The notes beneath the pieces were generated by a model. That model was not told the DNA's origin. It saw only the letters and a list, made by a program, of their open reading frames with translations, and ran no database searches. Of a DNA stretch of 25,278 bases, positions 1-9,044 are shown piece by piece. This DNA comes from Stentor coeruleus. Its lineage: Eukaryota; Ciliophora; Heterotrichea; Heterotrichida; Stentoridae. The first letter of the stretch is position 1. Every line of letters starts with the position of its first letter. Where the stretch lies: contig MPUH01001044.1 of assembly GCA_001970955.1 (NCBI GenBank), forward strand, positions 1-25,278, in the 5' to 3' direction. Position numbers and translations under genes: made by a program.

Positions 1-404
1 CCATTAAATCTAATAGCAAAACCTATATCACTTATTATCACTTCCTCATAGTTTTCTTAAACATTTTTACATGTTATTATATATAGTATCCACTTATTGA
101 ATATTAAATTATTATAACCCCCCAAATATGCATAAACATGTCAAAAGTACTTTTATTATACAATAAATCATTCTTCTCAATATTCCTATTCTATAAAAAT
201 CATCATAAATCATAAACAGCATTTCAAACATCCAAAAAAATTATCCCAAATACATTACAAAACCTATCATTATCTTTATATTATCTTTACTTTAATGATA
301 AAGCATATTTCTGATTAAATACATTATTCATATACCATAATAAAACCTATTCAATTATCCTAAGACATAAAAAAAATGTAATAGAATTTAAAAGTTACTA
401 AAGG
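1..404. other. G-poor intergenic flank
   Basis: No gene is visible here. The plus strand is strikingly poor in G and rich in A, C and T. The same pattern is seen just beyond the 3' ends of the other minus-strand genes in this window, so I read this as the 3' flank of the small gene that ends at 405. Confidence 0.5.
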
Positions 405-617
405 TTAATTTTCATGCACTTCTACAAGTTCTTCATAGATATATTTTCTTCTCATATATAAAGAATTATTTTCAATCTTAAGCTTGGGTGCATTTCTAGT
501 TTTGTTTTCAAAAACCAGTAGACATAAACGATAACGTTCGTTTGTGTCAGGAGTATTTTCTTGCTGGCGTGCTCGTATTTCGATTGGCTGGAGTTTTGCA
601 CAGACACAATTTCCCAT
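405..617 (-). CDS. Small acylation-type protein, paralogue A
   Basis: This encodes a 70-residue hydrophilic protein that I cannot assign to a named family. It starts MGNCVCAK, with Gly2 and Cys4/Cys6, which is the pattern of an N-myristoylated and palmitoylated membrane-anchored protein. An upstream in-frame ATG at 653 would add 12 hydrophobic residues, but I prefer the ATG at 617. The paralogue at 1713-1930 begins at the equivalent MGxC, and both have a similar AT-rich leader just before it. The C-terminal half (LLVFENKTRNAP, then LYMRRK and EELVE) matches the paralogue (LLVFELKIINAP, LYMRRK, EELIE). That conservation in a short AT-rich ORF is the best evidence that it is real. The function is unknown; a cortical or membrane adaptor is only a guess from the acylation signal. 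Confidence 0.72.
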   Translation of the reverse strand: MGNCVCAKLQPIEIRARQQENTPDTNERYRLCLLVFENKTRNAPKLKIENNSLYMRRKYIYEELVEVHEN

Positions 618-1354
618 AATAAAAATTATTAACGTGGAAAAATGATTAGACATGTATATAAAAACTATGAAAATAAACTATGCGAACTTTGATAAGAAAA
701 AATATTTTTTGCAGTTGTTTTTATCTTAAAAAAATATATATAAACGGTATAATTATTTTGTGATTGAAGATTAGGATATTAAAGAAAAAAAAAAGTTATT
801 AAAAAAGCTGTAAATTTACTTTTGAAAATAGGATAGGACAATATTTTTGGGTTTTGATGATGATTTAGATATAAAAGTTAGGTTTTTTTTTTAGATATGT
901 TGGATGGTTATTTTTATTTGTAGGTTTTTTAGGTGATATTGATTTTGATGTTGTATTTTAAGGCGATTTTGAAGTTGACTTGAATATTTATGATAGGTTT
1001 TGAAAGATGTAACTTTTGGGTGTGGGTTTTTAGTTATATGATAGTTGGAGGATACTAGAGTTTTATGATTGAGTAAAGATATGGATTAGTGTGTTATTGA
1101 GATGATTATGATAAGAAATTAAATAAAAATTTTGATGGTCTATGAATGTTAGTATTGCTTATAATAAAATTATTAAAGCCCATAGTTTATAATTTTTAAT
1201 TTTCTGTATGAGCAAATTTTATAAAAGACACGAACAAGTACTTTAATTATATATTTTTTAGTGCAGATTAGTTTCATGTAAAACTCTGTGAAAATGGTTT
1301 GAAATTTTTTTAAGGAGAAATAAAAACCTAAAAATCTTGATACACCAACACAAA
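618..1354. other. C-poor 5' flank of the MGNC gene
   Basis: No gene is supported. From about 660 to 1150 the plus strand nearly lacks C, so the minus strand lacks G. That is the composition found upstream of other genes in this window, consistent with the promoter side of the minus-strand gene starting at 617. Confidence 0.45.
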
Positions 1355-1452
1355 TTATATCTGAATTGAGAATGATAAAAGTAATAGAATATCAAAATAT
1401 GTTTTTAGGCTGAAAAAAAATGATAGAATTTTCATACCTATCAAATATATAC
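1355..1452 (+). repeat. Direct repeat copy 1 (98 bp)
   Basis: This segment is identical to 1521-1620 except for the length of an internal poly-A run (8 versus 10 A). It begins TTATATCTGAATTGAG and ends ATCAAATATATAC. The 68 bp between the copies is unrelated. No N lies between them, unlike the assembly-join repeats elsewhere in the window. It lies between two paralogous MGxC genes. Confidence 0.95.
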
Positions 1453-1520
1453 TATTTAAGTATTTAATCTATAAATTAACACCCACAGTCTTATACAAAG
1501 AATATCTTATAAAGTTAATT

Positions 1521-1620
1521 TTATATCTGAATTGAGAATGATAAAAGTAATAGAATATCAAAATATGTTTTTAGGCTGAAAAAAAAAATGATAGAATTTT
1601 CATACCTATCAAATATATAC
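1521..1620 (+). repeat. Direct repeat copy 2 (100 bp)
   Basis: This is the second copy of the repeat at 1355-1452, longer by two A residues in the poly-A run. It lies about 90 bp beyond the 3' end of the minus-strand MGVCC gene. No coding potential was seen in either copy. Confidence 0.95.
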
Positions 1621-1712
1621 ACTTATCAACAGAATAATAATTATTCATATTACTTTGACATAAAAATTACAAAACTCCGAAAACTAAACCGTTTAAAACA
1701 AAAAGGACTTAA

Positions 1713-1930
1713 TTATTCATAACATTCTTGAGTTTCTATCAATTCCTCAAGTGTACCTTTTCTTCTCATGTATAATGGATTTTGCTCTAATTTAAGACTA
1801 GGGGCATTTATAATTTTGAGTTCAAAAACAAGTAAATGTTGTCGCAATTGTTCACGTAAGTCACTTGGAGGTTCATTCTTCATCTTAGGTATATAACAGG
1901 GTCTTGATTATGGCTGCAACAAACACCCAT
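1713..1930 (-). CDS. Small acylation-type protein, paralogue B (14-nt intron or frameshift)
   Basis: This is a paralogue of the gene at 405-617. Exon 1 reads MGVCCSHNQDP, then the frame is lost. It resumes at MKNEPPSDL and runs through LLVFELKIINAP, LYMRRK and EELIETQECYE to a TAA. Joining across the 14 nt GTTATATACCTAAG (1884-1897) gives a 67-residue protein, close to the 70 residues of paralogue A. That segment is GT...AG, but it is 14 nt, starts GTT, and lacks the A that sits six bases from the 3' end in the window's five 15-nt introns. It may be an unusual intron, or the gene may carry a frameshift and be dying. Gly2 with Cys4/Cys5 predicts myristoylation and palmitoylation. The function is unknown. 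Confidence 0.6.
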
Positions 1931-2702
1931 GATAATAAAATTATATGTTTTAAGATGAAGTGCATTTAAGTTAAATACTGAATAAAACTAATTATTATAA
2001 AAAAAATTAGAATTGTTATGATTGTAATATTCTAAATTTACAATACTATTGTTTGTGGTAAGTTTTATAGGATTAAAAGGTTGATTAGAGTACAATTTAT
2101 GAATTTTGTGTGTTTGGGTTTATTAACAAATGAAAATCTTGTTTAATTTTGGGATTTCTGATTTAAGCAATGTGGTAAAATTATAAGACCTTAGATATTT
2201 TAATGTAAAAAATATCAGTTTTTTTAGTTGATTGCTTTTGAGTGTTTGCAAAATATTATATACACTTTAGGGGAAATGCACACTTATAAAAACTTATATA
2301 ATTAGTATAAAAACTATAAAAACCTTAGAAAATTAATGATAAAATATCTATACATCCATATAGTGAAATAAATAATAGCAATACAATCAAAGATTTAACC
2401 AACCATAAAAACCTTCATAACAACCTTTTTCTCCCAAAATCTACAACTATCATCATAAAACCTCTAAAAACCCTAAAAAAACTAATCATAACCAAAAATC
2501 CAATATCTCAAATCAACAATTCTAACCCCAAAAAAATCATCTTACCCAACTCCCAAAGTATAAAAAGCCCAAAAACTTTATAAAAACCTATACTAAATAT
2601 CAGAATTACACTAAAATCAAGCATAAACCCAAAACTATAAACAAAAACTACTAAGCAAAATATCTGAAAAAAACAAAAAGTATTTAACATAAATACAAGG
2701 AC
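1931..2702. other. Intergenic, with a skew switch near 2280
   Basis: No gene is supported. From 1960 to about 2270 the plus strand is C-poor, the expected 5' flank of the minus-strand gene starting at 1930. From about 2280 to 2700 it is almost devoid of G, the expected 3' flank of the minus-strand gene ending at 2703. The switch probably marks the boundary between the two transcription units. Confidence 0.45.
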
Positions 2703-2990
2703 CTAAAATATTCTGCACAATTTAGGACACATAAAAGAATTGACACAACAAGTTGTATCTGTTCTATCACTCATAGCTTCAACTGGATCAACAATTCCTT
2801 CGATTTCTGCATGATTTACTTCAAGCGGTAAAGCAAAACTAGGAGATGCAGTAGAAACATCATGTAAAGGCTGCTGATTTGATTTAATATTCCGTTTTAA
2901 TCTGTCTTGTTGAAGTTTTATATGGATTTCTTTAGCCTAGATGCTGGTTACAGTTGGTAGAGTTAGTTTTTTTGCTGAGACAATATTCAT
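2703..2990 (-). CDS. Small Cys-rich-tail protein with a 15-nt intron
   Basis: This gene appears only when the 15-nt intron GTAACCAGCATCTAG (2937-2951) is removed; without splicing, its TAG ends the frame after 17 codons. The spliced product is about 90 residues. It starts MNIVSAKKLTLPT, then continues AKEIHIKLQQDRLKRN, a polar middle (HAEIEGIVDPVEAMSD) and a Cys-containing end (TTCCVNSFMCPKLCRIF), with a TAG stop. I do not recognise a family. Codon use and amino-acid mix look like a real protein, and the base skew of both flanks agrees with a minus-strand gene. The four clustered Cys near the C terminus could bind metal or be lipidated; that is inference. Confidence 0.65.
2937..2951 (-). other. 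15-nt intron
   Basis: The sense sequence is GTAACCAGCATCTAG. It is in phase 0, contains an in-frame TAG, and has A at position 10 like the other four 15-nt introns here. Confidence 0.75.
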
Positions 2991-3140
2991 ATTATATCAA
3001 TTACATATAAACAGAAGTTTTTGGGTATGAAATTGTGTGGAAGATGGGAATAAGTTTAGACAAAAGGATGAGTTTATGTTACTTTTCACTATATAGCCTT
3101 CCAGGACCTCTAATTCTTAATTTGAATAACCCTATGCAAT

Positions 3141-4295
3141 ATGTCTAAAAGCAAAATTCGGCTCATAGAAATTTACCTAACACCCACATAGCAACTAGGA
3201 GAAATCATTGGCAAAGGGGATTTTGGGAAAGTTTACAAAACTCTAAACATTGAAAATTGGCAAATTGTGGCTATAAAACAAATCTCTATCTCCAACATAT
3301 CCTAAGATCAATTTTGTGAAATAGAAAAAGAAATCACGCTAATGAAACGCCTAAGCTATCAAAAATTACCAAAAATATCGACGTAATAGCAACTGACAAA
3401 TACCTAAACATAATCCTTGAATATATTGAAAATGGATAATTATCTGGTATAGCAAAAGTTTAGTGTTTTTCAAGAGCATCTAGTTTCTTTATTTATAATT
3501 CAAGTTTTACAAGGATTAAAATATCTTTATTCTCAAGGTTTGTCCATAGAGATATAAAAGGTACGAATCTTCTGACAATAAAAGATAGGACAATAAAACT
3601 AGCTGATTTTGGTGTTGCAGCCTATGTCAGTTTTGTATATAATAGTTCAAGATAAATACTCTCTAATACTTCCTTAGTATCAAATGAGCTTAAAGACTTT
3701 CTTATCTTATTTTCCAAAAGGATACTTTTTTAGGAAAAATGCTTAGGATCTGCTTGACCATACTTGGTTAACTAAAGCTCATAATAGGTTATTGGAAGCA
3801 AATGAAAAAATTAGTTTTGAGGATTTGAGTTAAGAAAACTTGTCATATAAACAAAAAAAACTCGTTTATGAAGAAGATCAAGTTAGGAACTCAGTCTAAC
3901 TCAATCCTAAGTTTTCTCGGAGGAATTTATGTAATCTTCTGTCTAAGTGTTTAAGAAACTCATTATATTTCTGTAAACCATAGTANCAGTCTAACTCAAT
4001 CCTAAGTTTTCTCGGAGGAATTTATGTAATCTTCTGTCTAAGTGTTTAAGAAACTCATTATATTTCTGTAAACCATAGTATTGATAAATCTTTGCATACT
4101 AATGAAAGTATAGATGATAATACTTCAAATATTGAAGACCATGGCAAATTGATAACTTGTCGAAACTTAAGATTTTACCCAAGCCCTAAAGATTTATATA
4201 GGCTTCTTAAGATATTTCATAACTCGAGAGATGAGGATTTGGTTATATTGGAAGAAATTGCGACTTTGCTTTTGATACTTTATAGTGGAAAATAA
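3141..4295 (+). pseudogene. Decayed Ste/Cdc7-like protein kinase gene
   Basis: Reading across frameshifts reveals a protein kinase domain of the Cdc7/Cdc15/MAP3K-epsilon type. It has the glycine loop (LGEIIGKGDFGKVYK), catalytic Lys (VAIKQ), hinge (NIILEYIENG), catalytic loop (VHRDIKGTN) and DFG (KLADFGVAAY). It also has the end of the kinase fold, with DLLDHTWLTKA. The segment between DFG and the last helices, including the APE motif, is mostly missing: about 15 residues where about 90 are expected. At least three single-base indels and nine in-frame TAA/TAG codons interrupt it, with no TGA. Several stops sit where Gln would fit (for example KNA-stop-DLLDH). A 67-codon open tail (4092-4295) follows an assembly join at 3986. 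It cannot make a working kinase under the standard code. Confidence 0.82.
3892..4080. other. Assembly join: 94-bp duplicated overlap around N at 3986
   Basis: Positions 3892-3985 and 3987-4080 are identical 94-bp sequences separated by a single N. This is the signature of two contig ends that overlap but were not merged. The true locus probably holds one copy. Confidence 0.9.
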
Positions 4296-4768
4296 AAATG
4301 TAAAAGTTTGATAAATGTTATAATGAGGTAGATTTTTATAATTAGGGTTTTTATGTTGATGATAATTTTTTATAACAAATTTTCGATTTTTTTATTATGC
4401 TGATGTTTTTAAGATTGTAATTGGAATATGGTGGATTTTTCATTTAAATTCATAATTTAAACTTTTTTAGTATTCTAAGCTTAAAAACTCTTACAAACAC
4501 ATACAAGAGGGTAAAATCCGGCGATTGTTATTGAAAAGCATAACATCCACAACCTGCTAATTTTCAAAATAAATTACATTAACTTATCTAATACAGTTAT
4601 AGTTTGCATATAACCCAATAATGATTTAAACTAAGTTTTTTTTCTCTTAAACTTTTCTCCATGCACATTCTTTTACACAAACATAAAACACCTTCTTATA
4701 ATATTCCAATACAAAACCTTACACCAATCATATTTTACCTAATAACCAATATTACTATATAATAAAAA
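4296..4768. other. Intergenic, promoter side of the EF-hand gene
   Basis: No gene is visible. The second half (about 4490-4768) becomes G-poor on the plus strand, like the 5' flank of other plus-strand genes here, and ends in an AT-rich leader just before the ATG at 4769. Confidence 0.4.
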
Positions 4769-5470
4769 ATGGGAGCTTGTGCACCTAAACGAGAAGAAGC
4801 TCCTTTACCAAGTGCAACACAAATCCAAATGTTGTCTCCACAAGAAAAAATCATAATGCAAAACGAAAGCAACTATATTTTCTCGAGACTTAATTTCAAA
4901 GAGTTGTCAAAAAGTATCAAAAGTGAAAGTATCGATGGTAGCTTAAGTTCATCACAACTAAAAAGGGCTTTTCTTGACCTTGAAATCAGTTTAGATGAAC
5001 TAACATCCCCTGAGTCCGCAACTTTTAAACTTCTAAGCAAAGTGAAAAATGAAAAAAAACTTTTTGAAGTCCGTAAACTCATGTTAATAGCAATATTTTT
5101 AGGTAAAGGAAAAGCGAGTGATAAAATTGAATGGCTTTTTAGACAATATGATATTGACGCATCTGAAGTTTTGGAATATAATGAGTTTGTCACAATGACT
5201 CATGAAATTTTTGATGTTGTTTCTAGGATATTACCTGCAATATCTATAGGTGAAGGTGTTGGATCATTGACAAAAGAAGAATATGATGAATATTCAGCTA
5301 GGATTATTACTGGCAAAGATAAGGCTCAAATGGAACTTACTGAAAATTTTAGGGTATTAGAAAGTGTTAGGCATGATGATTTTGTTAAGATTATGGCTGA
5401 TGATCCTAAGTTCAAATTCTTGTTGAGTAGTACTCTTGTTAGAGAATATTTAAGAAAATATGCTGATTAG
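4769..5470 (+). CDS. EF-hand protein with acylation-type N terminus
   Basis: This encodes a 233-residue soluble protein starting MGACAPKREE, with Gly2 and Cys4, a likely myristoylation/palmitoylation signal for membrane attachment. A good EF-hand loop lies at residues 128-139 (DIDASEVLEYNE), with ligands at positions 1, 3, 5, 9 and 12; loop position 6 is Glu rather than the usual Gly. A degenerate loop at about residues 52-63 (SESIDGSLSSSQ) keeps the Asp-Gly core and could be a vestigial partner hand. This suggests a calcium sensor of the calcineurin-B/recoverin style, but the pairing and length do not match a named subfamily that I can identify. It ends in TAG. The next gene starts 134 bp downstream on the same strand. 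Confidence 0.82.
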   Translation: MGACAPKREEAPLPSATQIQMLSPQEKIIMQNESNYIFSRLNFKELSKSIKSESIDGSLSSSQLKRAFLDLEISLDELTSPESATFKLLSKVKNEKKLFEVRKLMLIAIFLGKGKASDKIEWLFRQYDIDASEVLEYNEFVTMTHEIFDVVSRILPAISIGEGVGSLTKEEYDEYSARIITGKDKAQMELTENFRVLESVRHDDFVKIMADDPKFKFLLSSTLVREYLRKYAD

Positions 5471-5604
5471 TATTTAAAAATTTATGATTTGTATGAATAA
5501 GATTAGGTTAGAATTTTATATAGTATTTACCTTTTCAAAAACTATGAATATCAAGAAATAATCTAAAAGTAAATTCCCAAAATAATCTCTAAAAAATAAT
5601 AAAC

Positions 5605-8010
5605 ATGGAATCCGACGAATCATCTTTATCACGAGGAGCTGAAACTGAAAGAAATAGTTCAGGCAACCTACTTTCACAACTAAAAGAAAAACTTAAAACT
5701 CAGGCCCAACAGCTTCGCCGCCTAGAGTCTTACAAACTTTTATGTGAGGAGCGGATTTTAGATCTATTCCCTAAACATCCACTTCCAGTCATCCGCGATC
5801 ATATAGGATTGTATAACAATTCTTCAAATGATATAATGAGCTTAAGGCAAAAGATAGCAAAGCTTGAAAAACAAGTTCGTTTGATACCGGAAAAAGATAT
5901 CTGGAAAGATGAAGACAATTTACAAGAAGAGTTAAAAGACCTTACAGAAAAGTTGGAAAGCTGTGAAAAGGAAAAACATGAATTAGAAGAAAGCTTGAGG
6001 AATGAGATGAGGATTTGTGAAGAACAAAAGATTTATATTGAAATAATTAAACAAGCTATAGAGGCAAATATGGAAAACTTAGGTCTTCAAGGTATGCCTT
6101 TAGATGAGTATGTGAATATGGTTCACATCAAACTCGTTCATGACGGTACTAGGAAATCATTAAATAAAGCAAAAAACCAGCTACAAGAAAATGAATATGA
6201 AATTGTCGCACTTAGAGAAGCTATTCACTTAAAAGACTCTCAATATGCAGAACAGAAAAACAAGCTTATTTCCTTATTGAGATTACAAAAAGAGCAAACT
6301 GAAAATGTGAGAATATTTAAAGAAGAAATACAAAAGCTTGAAGAAGAAAAATCAAGACTATTAGATTATATTCAAAAGAAAAAATATAGGGATAAAGATT
6401 CATCTGGTGAACTTAGGAATTCAAAAAAAATCTATGAAGAACTTGACAAAAAATGCAAAGAGTCAATGCGGGAACATAAAAAAGCAAGTGAAGACTATAA
6501 ACATTTACATGAGGAATACAGAAAACTTGCTGAAGAAAACAGAAAACTCCAAGAAGAACACAAACGAATATTAGACGATAATAAAAAAAATATAGAAGAA
6601 ATAAAAAAATCTACTCAAGATTCAAGAATAACTTCAGAAGAAAATCAAAAACTCATTGAAGAAAACGCAAAATTAAAAGGAGAAATCTGCAAACTTTTTG
6701 AGAGCCTTGAAAAAACTAGATGTAGCCTTAAAGAGTCTGAGGATTATTTTAGTAACTATAAAAGTCAAGTTGAAGAAAATGATAAAAATTTCAAAGATAA
6801 AGACTATGACACATGCATAACTGAGCTTGAAAAATGGAAAACAAGTAGTGATGAGTTGAAAGGAAAGCTCAAAAGGACTGAAGAAAAAGTTGATAAACTG
6901 CAAGCTGAATTGAAAAACTGTGAAATTAGCATAAAATGTTTAGAAGAGACCCTGAGTGAATCAAAAGATAGGTATAATGAATTAACAGATGAATATACTG
7001 ATTTATCAAGTAAATACGATGATTTGTTAAAGAAAAAAACAAGAGAACAAGGGATATCTCAAGACAACGAAGATAAAGAAAGAGCTTTATCAGCTAAAAT
7101 TATAGAACTCAAAGAAGAAAACAATAGATTTTCTTTAGAACTTAACGACTTACAATCAGAAAATACTATCGCCCAGCAAATAATAGAAAAGTCATCAAGA
7201 TCCTCAGTGTTCCAAGACAACATCCACAAAGAGCTCCAAAAAACACTAAATCTCTTATACCCAAAATCTTCACCTTTTCTCTTCCAACAAAACACCCAAG
7301 AAAACTCTTTATATCTTATCCAAACCTTATACAAAGAAATCGAACAATTACTAAAAAACAATAAAATTTTCCAAATTTCCCTCAAAGACTTAGAAGAAAG
7401 ACATATAAACTTACTTGCATTAAATGAAAAAACTACACATGATCTAACATCAACAAAGTCTAAAGAAATCCTCCAACGTAGTCAAATTGAGAATTTAAAC
7501 TTAGAAATAAATTATCTAAAAGAAAGCTTAAAATCACAAGTTTCAAGACTACAACAAGAAATTTTTACATTGAGAGGGACGATAAAATCTATTAATGATG
7601 GTCATGATAAAACTTCTGATAATAGTAAAAGATTATCACTTGAACTTAGTCAAACAAAATATAAATTATGTGCTAGTGAGATGATGGCTCAATCTTTAGA
7701 AGAAAAATATGATTTATTACAGAATACGAAAACTCGGCTTGCGTCGACTATAAAAAAAGTTCAGCATTTGGTAGGGAATAGTCGATTACAAGAAATTATA
7801 CATGAAATTTTGAGGATACATAGTGAAATTGAGTTTTCACAAATAGAAAAACTTAGGCTAACAATGCAAATGAGGAAGTCTGAAGATAGTAGTGAAGGGG
7901 AGAATGTTGAGGCTATGAGGAAACAGGTTAGTTATTGTGAAGGAAATATATCGGCGTATATCACAAGGCTTAATATGCTGGAGACACAGCTGACAAATGA
8001 GTCAGCTTAA
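5605..8010 (+). CDS. Long coiled-coil protein (801 aa)
   Basis: The ORF is long and uninterrupted, rich in Glu, Lys, Leu and Asn with clear heptad spacing. The coiled coil starts at about residues 20-45, and long stretches cover about 70-540 and 590-790. Residues about 290-360 contain near-repeats of the type EEYRKLAEENRKLQEEHKR. A short non-helical segment near residues 48-68 (ERILDLFPKHPLP) interrupts the early coil and could be a conserved signature. Proteins of this form are typical of centrosome, basal-body, striated-fibre or other scaffold structures. I do not recognise a specific family, and coiled coils are poor guides to homology. The N terminus (MESDESSLSRG) is acidic and Ser-rich. 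No introns are needed. Confidence 0.88.
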   Translation: MESDESSLSRGAETERNSSGNLLSQLKEKLKTQAQQLRRLESYKLLCEERILDLFPKHPLPVIRDHIGLYNNSSNDIMSLRQKIAKLEKQVRLIPEKDIWKDEDNLQEELKDLTEKLESCEKEKHELEESLRNEMRICEEQKIYIEIIKQAIEANMENLGLQGMPLDEYVNMVHIKLVHDGTRKSLNKAKNQLQENEYEIVALREAIHLKDSQYAEQKNKLISLLRLQKEQTENVRIFKEEIQKLEEEKSRLLDYIQKKKYRDKDSSGELRNSKKIYEELDKKCKESMREHKKASEDYKHLHEEYRKLAEENRKLQEEHKRILDDNKKNIEEIKKSTQDSRITSEENQKLIEENAKLKGEICKLFESLEKTRCSLKESEDYFSNYKSQVEENDKNFKDKDYDTCITELEKWKTSSDELKGKLKRTEEKVDKLQAELKNCEISIKCLEETLSESKDRYNELTDEYTDLSSKYDDLLKKKTREQGISQDNEDKERALSAKIIELKEENNRFSLELNDLQSENTIAQQIIEKSSRSSVFQDNIHKELQKTLNLLYPKSSPFLFQQNTQENSLYLIQTLYKEIEQLLKNNKIFQISLKDLEERHINLLALNEKTTHDLTSTKSKEILQRSQIENLNLEINYLKESLKSQVSRLQQEIFTLRGTIKSINDGHDKTSDNSKRLSLELSQTKYKLCASEMMAQSLEEKYDLLQNTKTRLASTIKKVQHLVGNSRLQEIIHEILRIHSEIEFSQIEKLRLTMQMRKSEDSSEGENVEAMRKQVSYCEGNISAYITRLNMLETQLTNESA

Positions 8011-8873
8011 TTGTTATAATCTACCATTTAAAGCAATTATTTTATTTATTTTTAGTTGTGATACAAGAATTTTTTTTTATAAAACAGGAAGTTAATTATC
8101 CGAAACCAATTTATATCTAAGATTATTTTTTATAGATTTAATTTTTAACTTAAACAGAAGTTTTAATTTCAAACTTATGAAAATTTACTTTCACTAATTA
8201 ATTCTATTTATTCATTATTGCAATCTTTAAAAATTTTTTTATCAACCTAATAACATGAAGCGCTTGTCATATTTTTCCTTATTTATAGAATCTTGGACTT
8301 TTGGGGTTTGGTTTATATTTACTAGGAAAAGTTTTAAAGAATTATGAAGTGTAGCTTGAGAGGATTTAAGAAATGAGAGTGGTTTTATATGAAAAAAAAA
8401 ATTTTATACAAATAACATATACATTTATAATATTTATACTAGTTTTCCTAATTAGCCTTTAAGTTTAACTTTAAAAATCGCATAAAATAAAACAAGACAA
8501 ATCTGATGAATTTCAAAGTGTATGTCTATCTTTAAAATTTGATTAAACAACATTTTTAAAAAGATTTAAATAAATATAAGTTTCAAGACTTGCCAGTTTT
8601 TAACTGTTAGACCAATAAGTATTGCTCTTAAAAAAATCTTAAAATAAAATTTCCTACTTTAGTTAATCTTAAAAGTATATTTTCAAACCAAAACTATTTC
8701 CAATACTTTTATCAAAAATCAACAAACATAAATCAATCACAACAAAACCAAAAAAAAAAATCAAATTCTATCACATCATCCTTAAAAGCTACAATAAAAA
8801 CCCATCATCCAACTAATTATCTTAGCAAAATCCTCTCTTTCTGATTACCTGATAAATATTAGAAATTATTTAC
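8011..8873. other. Intergenic between convergent genes
   Basis: No gene is supported. The AT-rich sequence becomes G-poor on the plus strand from about 8640, as expected beyond the 3' end of the small minus-strand gene that ends at 8874. Confidence 0.4.
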
Positions 8874-9044
8874 TCATTTTCCTGGCAATTGTCCCAAAAT
8901 TCCCCTACGTCTTCCTTGACTATCTTTAGCAACACCAAGTTTTGCAGCTTCACGTAACTTCGCTAAACTTTCTTCATCAATCTGCATTGAATCATCATCA
9001 CTATTAGACTCATCTACTGTTGCATCAGCACTGCTACCTTCCAT
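8874..9044 (-). CDS. Small conserved-looking protein (56 aa)
   Basis: This is a complete ATG-to-TGA reading frame of 56 codons, too short for usual ORF cut-offs. The protein has an acidic Ser/Asp-rich first half (MEGSSADATVDESNSDDDSM). A mixed-charge segment follows (LAKLREAAKLGV), ending in a basic Gly-rich tail (GRRRGILGQLPGK). GC content and codon choice are well above the surrounding intergenic DNA, and the G-poor plus strand beyond it matches the 3' flank of other minus-strand genes. The acidic head with a basic tail resembles small nuclear or chaperone-type proteins, but I cannot name it. It is divergent from the capping protein gene, with about 350 bp between the starts. Confidence 0.65.
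   Translation of the reverse strand: MEGSSADATVDESNSDDDSMQIDEESLAKLREAAKLGVAKDSQGRRRGILGQLPGK

Noticed and set aside
2508-2690. Minus-strand 60-codon hydrophobic frame resembling a membrane protein
   Set aside because: It lies in a G-free plus-strand tract; the Phe/Leu/Val-rich translation follows from base composition alone, with no supporting conservation.
3141-4295. An intact kinase gene split by micro-introns
   Set aside because: None of the stops or frameshifts is removed by a 15-16-nt GTA...TAG segment, and the activation segment is missing, so decay is the better reading.
5605-8010. Identification as a specific centrosomal family (CEP135/TSGA10 type)
   Set aside because: Coiled-coil similarity is unreliable, and the short ERILDLFPKHPLP segment could not be tied to a family without a search.
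8254-8346. Plus-strand 30-codon ORF starting MKRLSYFSLF
   Set aside because: Too short, in intergenic DNA of biased composition, with no second line of support.
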